Assembly (NCBI RefSeq): GCF_023703775.1
Contig: NZ_CP098514.1
Span: 434,001-498,000, forward strand
Source: Haloplanus sp. GDY1
Lineage (GTDB): Archaea; Halobacteriota; Halobacteria; Halobacteriales; Haloferacaceae
DNA: 64,000 bases
Direction: 5' to 3'
This document shows, in pieces, positions 25,993-34,268 of this stretch. The notes under the pieces were generated by a model. It was not told the origin of the DNA and did not search any database. It saw nothing but the letters and a program-made list of their open reading frames with translations. Position numbers and translations under genes: made by a program. Numbering within the stretch: the first letter of the stretch is position 1; the number at the start of each line of letters is the position of its first letter.

Positions 25993-26766
25993 GTGTCCTG
26001 GAACACCGTCACGCTCGAGGTTTCCGACGATGTCGCCCGTCTCACGGTCGACCGTCCCGACGCGCTGAACGCGATGAACACCGAGACGCTGGACGAGATC
26101 GCCGAGGCGATCGCGGCGGCCGAATCGGAGGCGGCGCGCGTGCTGATCCTCACGGGGGCCGGCGACGACGCGTTCATCGCCGGCGCCGACATCGACTACA
26201 TGAAGGAGTTCTCGACGCCCGAGGCGCTGGCCTACGCCGAGCGGGGACAGGGGATCGTTCGCGACCTGATCGAGTTCCCCGGCGTCACCATCGCCGCCAT
26301 CAACGGCTACGCCTTCGGCGGCGGCTGCGAGTTCGCCCTCGCCTGCGACCTGCGGGTGGCGAGCGAGCGCGCCGTCATCGGCCAGACCGAGATCGACCTG
26401 GGCATCATCCCCGGCTGGGGCGGCACCCAGCTCCTCCAGCGGCTCGTCCCCGACGAGACGGCCCGGCGGCTGATCTTCTTCGGCGACCGCCTCGACGCGT
26501 CCGACGCCTACGAGCGGGGGCTGGTCGGCGACGTCGTCGCGCACGACGACCTCTACGACCACGTCGACGAGATGGCGGCCGAACTGGCGTCGAAGCCGCG
26601 CCACGCCCTCCACGCCGCGAAGGAGGCGCTGAACGCCTACCACGAGACCGGCGGCGAGGGCGGCCTCACCGTGGAGCGACGGGCCTGGAGCGGCCTGTTC
26701 GGCACGCCCGACCAGCGCGAGGGGATGGCGGCCTTCGTCGAGAAGCGCGACCCCGAGTTCGAGTGA
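25993..26766 (+). CDS. Enoyl-CoA hydratase/isomerase family protein
   Basis: This 257-residue crotonase-fold enzyme has both catalytic glutamates of true hydratases: AFGGGCEFALACD (about residue 114) and QTEIDLGIIPGWGGTQ (about 134). The oxyanion-hole segment is AFIAGADIDYMKEF. It hydrates 2-enoyl-CoA, and the substrate chain is unknown. The start is GTG, reading MSWNTVTLEV. No other beta-oxidation genes are adjacent. Confidence 0.87.
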   Translation: MSWNTVTLEVSDDVARLTVDRPDALNAMNTETLDEIAEAIAAAESEAARVLILTGAGDDAFIAGADIDYMKEFSTPEALAYAERGQGIVRDLIEFPGVTIAAINGYAFGGGCEFALACDLRVASERAVIGQTEIDLGIIPGWGGTQLLQRLVPDETARRLIFFGDRLDASDAYERGLVGDVVAHDDLYDHVDEMAAELASKPRHALHAAKEALNAYHETGGEGGLTVERRAWSGLFGTPDQREGMAAFVEKRDPEFE

Positions 26767-26797
26767 TCGCGGGCGGGGACGCGAACTCAGTACTCAG

Positions 26798-26887
26798 TCA
26801 CCTCCCCCAGCCCCGACTCCCGATGGCGTCGGCCATCCGCGCGAGGCCGAGCGCGAGCCCCCGCCGGTCCGGATCCAGCACGCCCAT
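26798..26887 (-). pseudogene. Remnant of an MFS transporter N-terminus
   Basis: A 29-codon minus-strand ORF begins MGVLDPDRRGLALGLARM and continues ADAIG. This is the hallmark start of a haloarchaeal MFS group (usually followed by NSFL and the first membrane helix). Directly after ADAIG the similarity stops, and SRGWGR and a stop follow. It reads as the first exon-like scrap of a deleted transporter gene in the 220-base gap between the hydratase and DUF5789 genes. Confidence 0.4.
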
Positions 26888-26988
26888 CTCGGCCCCGGTT
26901 CCGGCCCCACGCGCATCACGGTCGCGCTCGCGGCGCGTCCCGCCGGCTCGGGCCTACCTCTAAGTGTCGAGGGGTCCAACGCCCCGGC

Positions 26989-27246
26989 ATGGGCGAACGC
27001 ATCAAACTGAATCGCGTCGAGTCGGCCTTCGAGCGACTCGACTACCCGGTCACTCGCGACGACGCCGCCGCGGAGTTCGCCGACGTGACCGTACTGTTCG
27101 CGGACGGGGAGTCGAACCTCGGGGAACTCGTCTCCGAACTCGGGAGCGACGCCTTCCACGGCCCGGACGAACTGTTCGCGGAACTCCAGAACGTCCTCCC
27201 GGTGGAGGCCGTCGGCGAACCGGGACAGTCCGAGGGCGACGCCTGA
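26989..27246 (+). CDS. DUF5789-family small protein
   Basis: This 85-residue acidic protein matches the haloarchaeal DUF5789 pattern: an early SAFERLDYPVTRDDAAAEFADVTV and a later helix pair around DELFAELQNVLPVEAVG. It is likely a small soluble all-alpha or alpha/beta domain. Function unknown. A related protein is encoded at 38879-39205. A CTCTAAG box near 26957 predicts leaderless translation from 26989. Confidence 0.78.
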   Translation: MGERIKLNRVESAFERLDYPVTRDDAAAEFADVTVLFADGESNLGELVSELGSDAFHGPDELFAELQNVLPVEAVGEPGQSEGDA

Positions 27247-27298
27247 GCCCGGCGTATCCGTGGGTTAAAGACCGTCGAGCGTCAGGGTTCGAGCCACC

Positions 27299-27616
27299 AT
27301 GGAGTTCTGCGACGAATGCGGATCGATGATGCAGACGGAGGACGGCGTGTGGGTCTGTACGCAGTGTGGTCACGAGACGCCGCGCGACGCCGCGGCGGAG
27401 GCGGGCATGGTCACGACGCAGGCCCAGGAGGAGTCGGAGATCATCGAGTCCGGCGGCGAGTCGAGCGGCCTCCCGACGACGAGCGCCGACTGCCCGGAGT
27501 GTGACAACGACGAAGCCTACTGGTACATGCAGCAGATCCGCGCCGCCGACGAGTCCGAGACCCGCTTTTTCGTCTGTACCGAGTGCGAACACAAGTGGCG
27601 CGAAGACGACCACTGA
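27299..27616 (+). CDS. Transcription factor S (TFIIS-like cleavage factor)
   Basis: TFS rescues backtracked RNA polymerase by stimulating RNA cleavage. The 105-residue protein has an N-terminal zinc ribbon (EFCDECGSMM to WVCTQCGHE) and a C-terminal TFIIS ribbon (ADCPECDNDEAYWYMQQIRAADE to FVCTECEHKWRE). The RAADE acidic pair, equivalent to the catalytic Asp-Glu of TFIIS, is intact, so it is an active cleavage factor. It lies 52 bases after the DUF5789 gene. Confidence 0.93.
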   Translation: MEFCDECGSMMQTEDGVWVCTQCGHETPRDAAAEAGMVTTQAQEESEIIESGGESSGLPTTSADCPECDNDEAYWYMQQIRAADESETRFFVCTECEHKWREDDH

Positions 27617-27730
27617 CCCCGCTCCTCGCGCGTCGGTCGACCGGTGTGCCCGCGGCGCTCGCGCCGGCGTGACGGCGACCGAGCGGCCGGTCGCCCAAGG
27701 TATATGGTGGCCGACGCCGTTCACGCGACG

Positions 27731-28321
27731 ATGGTCTCGCCGCCGTCGGTCCCGAGCGAGCGACTGGCCGGCTGGCGACTGGCGACCGACGCCACCGAGA
27801 CGCCGTTTTCGGCGGCGGGGCTCACCGTCACCGCCCGCATCCTGCTGTACGAGGACGACCGACTCCGCGAAACCGTCCGGGAGCGGACCGGTCTCGACCG
27901 AAGCTGGCGGTTCTTCCTCGCCGCCCGACTCGAACTCGCCCCGTCGCCGCCGGTGACGGGCGCGCTCCGCGGTCTCGTCGCGAGTCGCGCGAGTCGCGGG
28001 TTCGCCGACCGCCTCGTCGACCGGGGGTTCACCGCCGTCGACCGGGCCGAGCGCCGGTCGCTCCGGGTCGGCGACGCGGACGCGCGCCTGTTCCGATACG
28101 ACGCCCGGTGTCCGGTCGGGGGCGTGACCCTCGCCGTCGACGGCTGGCTCGCGGTGTGGGCGCCAGACCGGGCGTTCAGGCTCGCCGGCGGCGCCTACCC
28201 GCGGGGCGTGGCCGCCGTCGACGGGTCGGTCGAGGACGACGTCGGTGAGCGCCTCGGCGCCACCCTCGACCCCGAGACGTTCCGCGCGGACCTGTTCGGA
28301 CTGATCCGCGGGACGGGTTAA
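27731..28321 (+). CDS. Haloarchaeal protein, possibly DUF6517-related
   Basis: This 196-residue protein has no signal peptide. It has two halves rich in strands, ending in GVTLAVDGWLAVWAPDRAF followed by LAGGAYP. That closing pattern resembles the end of DUF6517 proteins, which are usually lipoproteins. The resemblance is from memory and weak. The ATG at 27731 was chosen because the GTATATGG box at 27700 predicts a transcript start near 27727. Its stop overlaps the stop of the next convergent gene (TTAA). Confidence 0.6.
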   Translation: MVSPPSVPSERLAGWRLATDATETPFSAAGLTVTARILLYEDDRLRETVRERTGLDRSWRFFLAARLELAPSPPVTGALRGLVASRASRGFADRLVDRGFTAVDRAERRSLRVGDADARLFRYDARCPVGGVTLAVDGWLAVWAPDRAFRLAGGAYPRGVAAVDGSVEDDVGERLGATLDPETFRADLFGLIRGTG

Positions 28322-28638
28322 TCAAGCAGGGAACACAGGAGGCCGCCGAGGCTGATCCGTGCGGGGTCGACACCGAGGGCGCGCGAGAGGCGGCCGGGTT
28401 CGTGTGCCGGTCCCGCCCGCGCGACGCTGTGGCCGCGGACCCGGAGGTCGAGGGTGACGTCGGCGTCGCGCAGGTGGTCGAGGACGGTCCGGCCCCCGGA
28501 CGACAGCGCCCTCGCCGCGGCGAGCGACGGTGCCCGGACGACAACGAGGTCGCCGTACCCCCGGATCGACACCGTGGCGTCGCCGACGTCGACGGTCAGG
28601 TCGGCGTACACGTCGAGCGGACGATCCGGGTCGCTCAC
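28318..28638 (-). CDS. Small protein of unknown function
   Basis: This 106-residue protein has alternating strands (LDVYADLTVDVGDATVSIRGY, LVVVRAP) and a helix, then a Gly/Leu-rich end. The start GTG overlaps the stop of the upstream gene by four bases (GTGA), so the two are co-translated and probably act together. No family recognised. Confidence 0.6.
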   Translation of the reverse strand: MSDPDRPLDVYADLTVDVGDATVSIRGYGDLVVVRAPSLAAARALSSGGRTVLDHLRDADVTLDLRVRGHSVARAGPAHEPGRLSRALGVDPARISLGGLLCSLLD

Positions 28639-28856
28639 TCGCGCTCGCGCTCGCGGGTCCGGATGCGGACGGTGCCGTCGAGGCGCCAGCGCGCGTGGTC
28701 GGCGTCGGGACCCATCCGATCCGGGACGCGGATCTCCAGGTCGTCGAACTCGTAGGTGATCTCGGCACCGCGGCCGGTGAGTCGCTCGTACAGTCCCACC
28801 GCCAGTTCGGGCCAGGTTCGCACGTCGTCGATCTCGGCGCCGCGCTCCCGACTCAT
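28635..28856 (-). CDS. Small protein of unknown function, coupled to the next gene
   Basis: This 73-residue protein has a helix (WPELAVGLYERLTGRG) followed by three strands (AEITYEFDDLEIRVPD, ARWRLDGTVRIRT). Its pattern resembles the strand-rich part of its downstream partner, so the pair may form a heterodimer. The ATG at 28856 was preferred over 28877, which adds only a low-complexity lead. No family recognised. Confidence 0.6.
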   Translation of the reverse strand: MSRERGAEIDDVRTWPELAVGLYERLTGRGAEITYEFDDLEIRVPDRMGPDADHARWRLDGTVRIRTRERERE

Positions 28857-28916
28857 ACCCGCCGGTTCGGCGGCCACGTACTTATACGGTCGGCACGGTC
28901 GACGGCTCCGGACCGC

Positions 28917-29645
28917 CTACAGCAGGCGGGCGACCGTGAGGTAGCCGGTGTGGCCGACGCCGCGGGTGTCCGGCCGCGACCCGCGCTCGTCGAACGTCAT
29001 CCGCCGCTGGATCGTCTCGTGGGTCTCCACGTCGGTCAGGCCGACGTCCTCGGCGGCGGCGACGGCGTCGCGCGTCCCCTCGACGAACGGCGAGTAGACG
29101 ACGACGAACCCGCCGCTTTCGAGGAGGTCCGGCGCCCGCCGGACGACGGACGGCGCGTCCGCGGTGTCGAGGGTGCAGAGGTCGAACCCCGGTCCCTCGG
29201 CCAGTTCGTCGAGCGCGTCGGTCACGTCGCCCGTCCGCACGTCGACCCGGTCCTCGACGCCGGCGAGGCGCATGTTCTCCCGGGCCACCGCCGCGAACTC
29301 GGGGTCGCACTCGTAGGTCCGCACCGTCGCCTCGATGCGGCCGAGGTAGGCCGCGAGGACGCCCGTCCCGGTGCCCGCATCGAGGACCCGGTCGCCGGCC
29401 GCGGCGCCCGTCATGCCGATCACCAGCCCCACGTCCCGGGGCATCATCGGCGCCCCCGTCCGCTCGAAGTGATCGAACAGGTCCGGGCCCCGCGGCTCGC
29501 GGACGACGAACTCCTCGCCGAGGTGGGTCTCGAGTCGGTCCCCCGGTTCCACGTCCTCGGGGACGGTCAGGACGCCGAGGTCGGTCTGGAGTTCCTCGCC
29601 GGGCGCCCGGAGGTACTCCCGGTCGCCGCGGACCAGCAGGATCAC
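28917..29645 (-). CDS. trmI: tRNA (adenine-N1)-methyltransferase TrmI
   Basis: TrmI methylates N1 of adenosines 57/58 in the tRNA T-loop using SAM. The 242-residue protein has an N-terminal small barrel (residues about 1-70), then the Rossmann methyltransferase core with [17 protein letters not shown] (motif I), [16 protein letters not shown] (motif II) and [11 protein letters not shown]. The motif IV order fits TrmI. It overlaps the NAC gene by four bases and is expressed with it. Confidence 0.88.
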   Translation of the reverse strand: MILLVRGDREYLRAPGEELQTDLGVLTVPEDVEPGDRLETHLGEEFVVREPRGPDLFDHFERTGAPMMPRDVGLVIGMTGAAAGDRVLDAGTGTGVLAAYLGRIEATVRTYECDPEFAAVARENMRLAGVEDRVDVRTGDVTDALDELAEGPGFDLCTLDTADAPSVVRRAPDLLESGGFVVVYSPFVEGTRDAVAAAEDVGLTDVETHETIQRRMTFDERGSRPDTRGVGHTGYLTVARLL

Positions 29646-30037
29646 TCCAGTCGGGCGACGGCCGCCGCCAGGTCGCCGTCGGCCGCTTCGAGGGCCTCGC
29701 GGGCCGCGTCTTCGCTCGCGCCGGCCCGCATCGCGACGAGTTCCACGTCGTCCTGGGGGATGCCGTCGTCGTCCGCCTCGTCCGCCCCGTCGTCACCCGC
29801 CTCGACGGCGCCGGCCGTCCCGGTGCCGGCCGGGCGACTCTCGGGTTCGCCGACGACCTGGTAGGTCTCCTGGCCCTGGGCGTCCATGCGCGTCACCTGG
29901 ACGTCCGAGAAGACGAGTTCCTCGTCGGCCGTCCGGATGACGACCTCCTCGGCGTCGAGTTCGGACACGTCGATGCCCATCTGTTTCATCATCTGTTTCA
30001 TCTTCCGTGGATTCATGCCGCCGCCGCCACCAAACAT
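29642..30037 (-). CDS. Nascent polypeptide-associated complex protein (NAC)
   Basis: Archaeal NAC is a homodimer at the ribosome exit tunnel. The 131-residue protein starts [21 protein letters not shown], with the basic ribosome-binding segment. A NAC barrel ([24 protein letters not shown]), an acidic linker and a C-terminal UBA domain ([22 protein letters not shown]) follow. The box GCTTTTGCC near 30062 predicts a leaderless start at 30037. Its 3' end overlaps trmI. Confidence 0.94.
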   Translation of the reverse strand: MFGGGGGMNPRKMKQMMKQMGIDVSELDAEEVVIRTADEELVFSDVQVTRMDAQGQETYQVVGEPESRPAGTGTAGAVEAGDDGADEADDDGIPQDDVELVAMRAGASEDAAREALEAADGDLAAAVARLE

Positions 30038-30138
30038 GGGTCGAGGGTGGGGATGTGGCGGCAAAAGCATGGCGAAGGACCGCCGTCCCGGGTCGACGCC
30101 CGGCGTCGTGCGCCGCCGCGGCGGTCGCTCCGCGGGGA

Positions 30139-30909
30139 CTACACGTGTGACTTCGGCATCAGGTCCGCGAACGTCTGGGCGTCGAGCCACTCGCAGAGCT
30201 GGCAGAGCTGGTCGCTCGCCGCCTCGAACATCCGCTCGCCCTTCTCGGCGGTGGCGTCGGTCTGGTCGCCGAGGACGCCGTTGCCGGTGTTGTCGGCGGC
30301 GTCGTAGAACGTCCGTGCGCCGTGTCTGATCGTGTCGGCCGCCTCCACGTCGGGAACGCCGCCGTCCCGCGCCTCGGCCAGGCGGTCCTCGCGGACGAGC
30401 TCCGGGCGGAGGTGCTGGATCATCGCCGTCTCCTTCGGTCCCCCGTGCGGGCCGTTCTGTTCGAACAGGTCGTCGACGAGTTCGGGGATGCTGTCGTTCC
30501 ACATCCACTCGACTGCGTAGAGTTCCTCGTCGTCGCGGAGTCGGCGACCCACCTCGCGCAGGTGTTCGACGTTGCCGCCGTGGGCGTTGACGTAGATCAC
30601 GCGGTCGATGCCGTGGTAGGCGAGGTTGCGCGTGAACGACTCCACGTAGTCGCGGAACTCGGGGGCGTCGACCCACATGGTGCCGGTGAACTGGCGGTGG
30701 TGGGGGCTGACGCCGACGTTGATCGTCGGGGTCCGGAGGAAGCCGGTGCGGCGGGCCGCCTCGCTGGCGAAGGCCTCGGCGATGAGGTGGTCGGTCGCCA
30801 GCGGGAGGTGGGGGCCGTGCTGTTCGGTCGATCCGAGGGGCACGAGCGCGAGCGACTCGTCGTCGAAGTAGTCGTCCAGTTCCGGCCAGGTCTCGTCTGC
30901 GAGGTACAT
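30139..30909 (-). CDS. Creatininase-family amidohydrolase (ArfB-like)
   Basis: This 256-residue metal-dependent amidohydrolase has the family's metal ligands in [20 protein letters not shown] (Glu, His, Asp) and in VNAHGGN. A later glutamate sits in [11 protein letters not shown]. Archaeal members include ArfB, the formamide hydrolase of riboflavin and F420 synthesis, and this is the most likely role here. No neighbouring gene confirms it. The normal length and complete ligands suggest an active enzyme. Confidence 0.82.
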   Translation of the reverse strand: MYLADETWPELDDYFDDESLALVPLGSTEQHGPHLPLATDHLIAEAFASEAARRTGFLRTPTINVGVSPHHRQFTGTMWVDAPEFRDYVESFTRNLAYHGIDRVIYVNAHGGNVEHLREVGRRLRDDEELYAVEWMWNDSIPELVDDLFEQNGPHGGPKETAMIQHLRPELVREDRLAEARDGGVPDVEAADTIRHGARTFYDAADNTGNGVLGDQTDATAEKGERMFEAASDQLCQLCEWLDAQTFADLMPKSHV

Positions 30910-30958
30910 CCTACCCGTACCGCGGGCGGGCGGACCCTTAACGTGTGTGACCCGCGGC

Positions 30959-31336
30959 TCAGCCCGCCCGCCCGGTCAGGCGGTCCCGGCGCCGTTCGAA
31001 CTCCTCGTCGTCGAGGTCGCCGGCGGCGTACCGCTCGCGAAGGGTCGCGCGGGCGCCGTCGTCGGCCGTCCCGTCGCCGCCCGCGCGGGCCGTCAGGTAC
31101 AGGGCCGCGGCGACCAGGCCGACGATCAGGAGGGCGGTCAGGAGCACGAGCCACCAGCCACCGACGCCGAGGCCGGCGCCGCCCATACCCATTCCGCCGG
31201 TCGGTCCGGCGCCCCAGTGGGGGCCGCCACCCCAGTGGGGGCCGTGCGGGCCGGGGCCGTGCGGGCCGGGGCCGTGTGGCCCGGGGTGCCACTGTGCCAG
31301 TGGGGCGATACCGGGGATCTGGATGGGTAGTTGCAT
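30959..31336 (-). CDS. SHOCT-domain membrane protein with His/Pro/Gly-rich N-terminus
   Basis: This 125-residue protein starts [16 protein letters not shown], followed by a tandem [17 protein letters not shown] region (residues about 20-38) rich in His. Gly/Met follows, then one membrane helix (about 58-80) and a C-terminal SHOCT domain ([20 protein letters not shown]). The His-rich repeat could bind metal, which is inference. At DNA level the repeat is a 12-base tandem unit. It is divergent from the mutase gene, so the two may share control. Confidence 0.75.
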   Translation of the reverse strand: MQLPIQIPGIAPLAQWHPGPHGPGPHGPGPHGPHWGGGPHWGAGPTGGMGMGGAGLGVGGWWLVLLTALLIVGLVAAALYLTARAGGDGTADDGARATLRERYAAGDLDDEEFERRRDRLTGRAG

Positions 31337-31463
31337 CGTGCTCACCTCGATTATAGGTCCGTTCGCGGCGGGCTTAACTGCCGGCGCCGCTTCCCGAGTT
31401 CCGGGAATCGGCTGTGAACGTCGCCCTCGAAGGCTTAAGGTCGCGGCGGCCCTCCCCCCGGCC

Positions 31464-33143
31464 ATGTTCGACCCCGACGACCTCGAACGGATCCGCGAGG
31501 CCAAGGCGGAGTGGGAGGCCGACTCCTACGGGCCGACCGTGGACCGGTTCGGGGAGCGAACGGACACCTTCACGACCGACACCGGCGGGCAGGAGGTCGA
31601 CCCGCTCTACACCCCCGCGGACGTGGCCGACCTGGACTACCGGGAGGACGTGGGGTTCCCGGGCGAGGAGCCCTACACTCGGGGCGTCTACTCGACGATG
31701 TACCGCGGTCGGCTGTGGACCATGCGCCAGTACGCGGGCATGGGGACCGCGAGCGAGACCAACGAGCGGTTCAACTACCTGCTCGACGAGGGGCAGACGG
31801 GGCTGTCGATGGCCTTCGACCTGCCGACGCAGATGGGGTACGACTCCGACGCCGCGATGGCGGCGGGCGAGGTGGGGAAGTCCGGCGTCGCCATCGACAG
31901 CCTGCGGGACATGGAGACGGTGTTCGACGGCATTCCGCTCTCGGAGGTGTCGACGAGCATGACGATCAACGCGCCCGCCGCCATCCTGCTGGCGATGTAC
32001 GTCGCCATCGGCGACCAGCAGGGGGTCGACCGCTCGGAGCTCCGGGGCACGATCCAGAACGACATCATGAAGGAGTACATCGCGCGCAACCTCTACATCT
32101 ACCCGCCGGAGCCCTCCATGCGCCTCATCACCGACATCTTCGAGTTCTGTGCCGAGGAGACGCCGAAGTTCAACACCATCTCCATCTCGGGCTATCACAT
32201 CCGCGAGGCGGGGTCGACCGCCGCCCAGGAGATCGCCTTCACCCTCGGCAACGGCATCGAGTACGTGAACGCCGCCCTCGACGCCGGCCTCGACGTCGAC
32301 GAGTTCGCGCCACAGCTCTCCTTTTTCTTCAACGCCCACAACAACATCTTCGAGGAGGTGGCGAAGTTCCGGGCCGCCCGACGCATGTGGGCACGGATCA
32401 TGGAGGAGCGCTTCGGTGCCGAGAACCCGAAGTCCAAGCAGTTGAAGTTCCACACCCAGACCGGCGGATCGACGCTGACCGCCCAGCAGATCGACAACAA
32501 CGTCGTCCGGGTGGCCTACCAGGCGCTCGCGGCGGTGCTGGGGGGCACCCAGAGCCTCCACACCAACGGCAAGGACGAGGCGCTCTCCCTGCCGACGGAA
32601 CAGAGCGTCCGGACGGCGCTCAGAACGCAGCAGATCCTCGCCCACGAGTCGGGCGCCGCCGACACCATCGACCCCCTCGCCGGGAGCTACTACGTCGAGT
32701 CGCTGACCGACGACCTGGAGCGCGAGGCCTTCGACCTGCTGGCGGAGGTCGACGAGCGCGGCGGGATGCTGGAAGCCGTGAAGTCCCAGTGGGTCCAGGG
32801 CCAGATTCAGGACGTGGCCTTCGACCGGCAACAGGAGATCGAGGAGGGCGAGCGGATCATCGTCGGCGTCAACGAGTTCCGGGTCGAGGACGAGGACCCC
32901 GAGGTCGACCTGGAGGAGGTGACCGAGGAGGACGAGCGCCGGCAGGTCGACCGCCTGGAGACGGTTCGCGCGGAGCGCGACGACGAGGACGTCGAGGCGG
33001 CGCTCTCGGCGCTCCGTGAGACCGCCCGCGGCGACGACAACCTCCTCCCGCCCATCGTTGACGCGGTGAAGGCCTACGCGACCGTCGGCGAGATATCGAA
33101 CGTCCTCCGCGACGAGTTCGGGGAGTACCAGCCGGGCCGGTAG
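31464..33143 (+). CDS. Methylmalonyl-CoA mutase, large (catalytic) subunit
   Basis: This enzyme interconverts methylmalonyl-CoA and succinyl-CoA with coenzyme B12. The 559-residue protein covers the TIM-barrel catalytic domain only ([54 protein letters not shown]). The B12-binding domain is a separate small subunit in archaea, and it is not in this window. The ATG at 31464 was chosen because the CTTAAGG box near 31435 predicts leaderless translation. The matching epimerase is at 33879. Confidence 0.94.
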   Translation: MFDPDDLERIREAKAEWEADSYGPTVDRFGERTDTFTTDTGGQEVDPLYTPADVADLDYREDVGFPGEEPYTRGVYSTMYRGRLWTMRQYAGMGTASETNERFNYLLDEGQTGLSMAFDLPTQMGYDSDAAMAAGEVGKSGVAIDSLRDMETVFDGIPLSEVSTSMTINAPAAILLAMYVAIGDQQGVDRSELRGTIQNDIMKEYIARNLYIYPPEPSMRLITDIFEFCAEETPKFNTISISGYHIREAGSTAAQEIAFTLGNGIEYVNAALDAGLDVDEFAPQLSFFFNAHNNIFEEVAKFRAARRMWARIMEERFGAENPKSKQLKFHTQTGGSTLTAQQIDNNVVRVAYQALAAVLGGTQSLHTNGKDEALSLPTEQSVRTALRTQQILAHESGAADTIDPLAGSYYVESLTDDLEREAFDLLAEVDERGGMLEAVKSQWVQGQIQDVAFDRQQEIEEGERIIVGVNEFRVEDEDPEVDLEEVTEEDERRQVDRLETVRAERDDEDVEAALSALRETARGDDNLLPPIVDAVKAYATVGEISNVLRDEFGEYQPGR

Positions 33144-33165
33144 TCGATCCGGACACGCGCCGCGA

Positions 33166-33333
33166 TCAGGGGGAGACGATCAGCGACCGATCCCCGCGGT
33201 CCAGCCGGTCGATGTACTCGTCGATCACGGTGCTCTTCCGGTGTTCCACCATCAGGTGGATCCGAAGCTCCGCTGGATTCGGCATCCCCGTCCGGCAGAG
33301 CGGACAGTCGACCCCGTCCGAATCATTCATCAT
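33166..33333 (-). CDS. 55-residue C2H2 zinc-finger protein
   Basis: A 56-codon minus-strand ORF encodes MMNDSDGVDCPLC, with a second pair HLMVEH about 13 residues later. This makes one Cys-x2-Cys / His-x4-His zinc finger, and an acidic/basic tail follows. A CCTATAATACC box at 33355-33365 puts the transcript start at about 33335, so ATG 33333 or 33330 is leaderless. It is short enough to be missed by automated calls. Haloarchaea carry many single-finger proteins, some regulatory. The target is unknown. Confidence 0.68.
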   Translation of the reverse strand: MMNDSDGVDCPLCRTGMPNPAELRIHLMVEHRKSTVIDEYIDRLDRGDRSLIVSP

Positions 33334-33446
33334 CTTTCATTATGATATCTGATCCACCGGTATTATAGGTTGTGGTGGCCGTCGAGCGGGCGGGTAGCCT
33401 CCCGGGTAGGAACAACGTTTTATCGCCACCGTCCATTCTCCGGGTG

Positions 33447-33758
33447 ATGAGCGAGACCGGATCACCGGGCGACGAACTCGACCGAGACACGATCACGGGC
33501 AACGAGATCGCCAACTGGCTGAACGCGCACGGCCCCGACTGGGTGCTGCGGATCGAGCCGCTGGGGGAGGATCCGGAGTATCTCGGGTTCGTCGACGGTC
33601 GGTTCAAACTCTTCAAGGACGACGAGACGATTCCCATCGCGCTGCACTACATCTCGGATCTCGCCGACCGCGCACGGACCGTCGAGAGCGTCCCCGTCGA
33701 GGAGTCGCCCTTCTCGACGGCGGACGACGAAGACGAGGACGCGGACGACGAGTCCTGA
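33447..33758 (+). CDS. Small acidic protein of unknown function
   Basis: This 103-residue protein has a helix around ITGNEIANWLNAHG and strands WVLRIEPLGEDPEYLGFVDGRFKLF, with an acidic tail of about 12 Asp/Glu residues at the end. No family was recognised. ACGTTTTATCG near 33415 is a clear promoter, placing the transcript start near 33443. It lies between the mutase and epimerase genes but has its own promoter, so a shared role is uncertain. Confidence 0.62.
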   Translation: MSETGSPGDELDRDTITGNEIANWLNAHGPDWVLRIEPLGEDPEYLGFVDGRFKLFKDDETIPIALHYISDLADRARTVESVPVEESPFSTADDEDEDADDES

Positions 33759-33878
33759 CACGGTTTATTGTCAGTCGTCAGTTCGCCGCGACGATCCGGC
33801 GAACCACCGGGACGCAGTTACGATCGTCCGTACGACTCCCCACGCAGGCTATTTGTCCGCGCGCCCGGGAGTGGGCGT

Positions 33879-34268
33879 ATGCGCTTCGATCACGTCGGCA
33901 TCGCCACGCACGACGCCGACCAGTTGACCGACCTGTTCGGGACCCTCCTCGACGCCCCGGTCGCCCACCGGGAGCCGTTCGACGGCCTCGACGTCCGCTT
34001 TCTGGACTTGGGGAACGGGTACCTGGAACTGCTGGAACCGACCGAGGACGAGGGACCGGTCGCCCGCTCGCTCGACCGGTCGGGGCCCGGCGTCCACCAC
34101 GTCGCGTTCGCGACGGCGGACGTGGCGGCCGCCCTCGACGTCGCCCGGGACCACGGGATCGACCTCGTCGACGAGGAACCGCGGCCGGGCGCCTGGGGTC
34201 ACGACGTCGCCTTCCTCCATCCCGAGTCGACGGGCGGCGTCCTCGTGGAGTTCGTCGAGCACGAATGA
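33879..34268 (+). CDS. mce: Methylmalonyl-CoA epimerase
   Basis: This enzyme converts (S)- to (R)-methylmalonyl-CoA for the mutase. The 129-residue protein has the VOC fold with its metal ligands: His in MRFDHVGIATHD, Glu or Gln in YLELLEP, His in GVHHVAFA and the final Glu in VLVEFVE. Length matches the family. It overlaps menE by four bases (ATGA) and lies 0.7 kb from the mutase gene, so the propionyl-CoA to succinyl-CoA steps are clustered. Confidence 0.9.
   Translation: MRFDHVGIATHDADQLTDLFGTLLDAPVAHREPFDGLDVRFLDLGNGYLELLEPTEDEGPVARSLDRSGPGVHHVAFATADVAAALDVARDHGIDLVDEEPRPGAWGHDVAFLHPESTGGVLVEFVEHE

Noticed and set aside
33144-33446. Empty gap after the mutase gene
   Set aside because: It is not empty: it contains the 55-residue zinc-finger gene on the minus strand and the promoter of the next gene.
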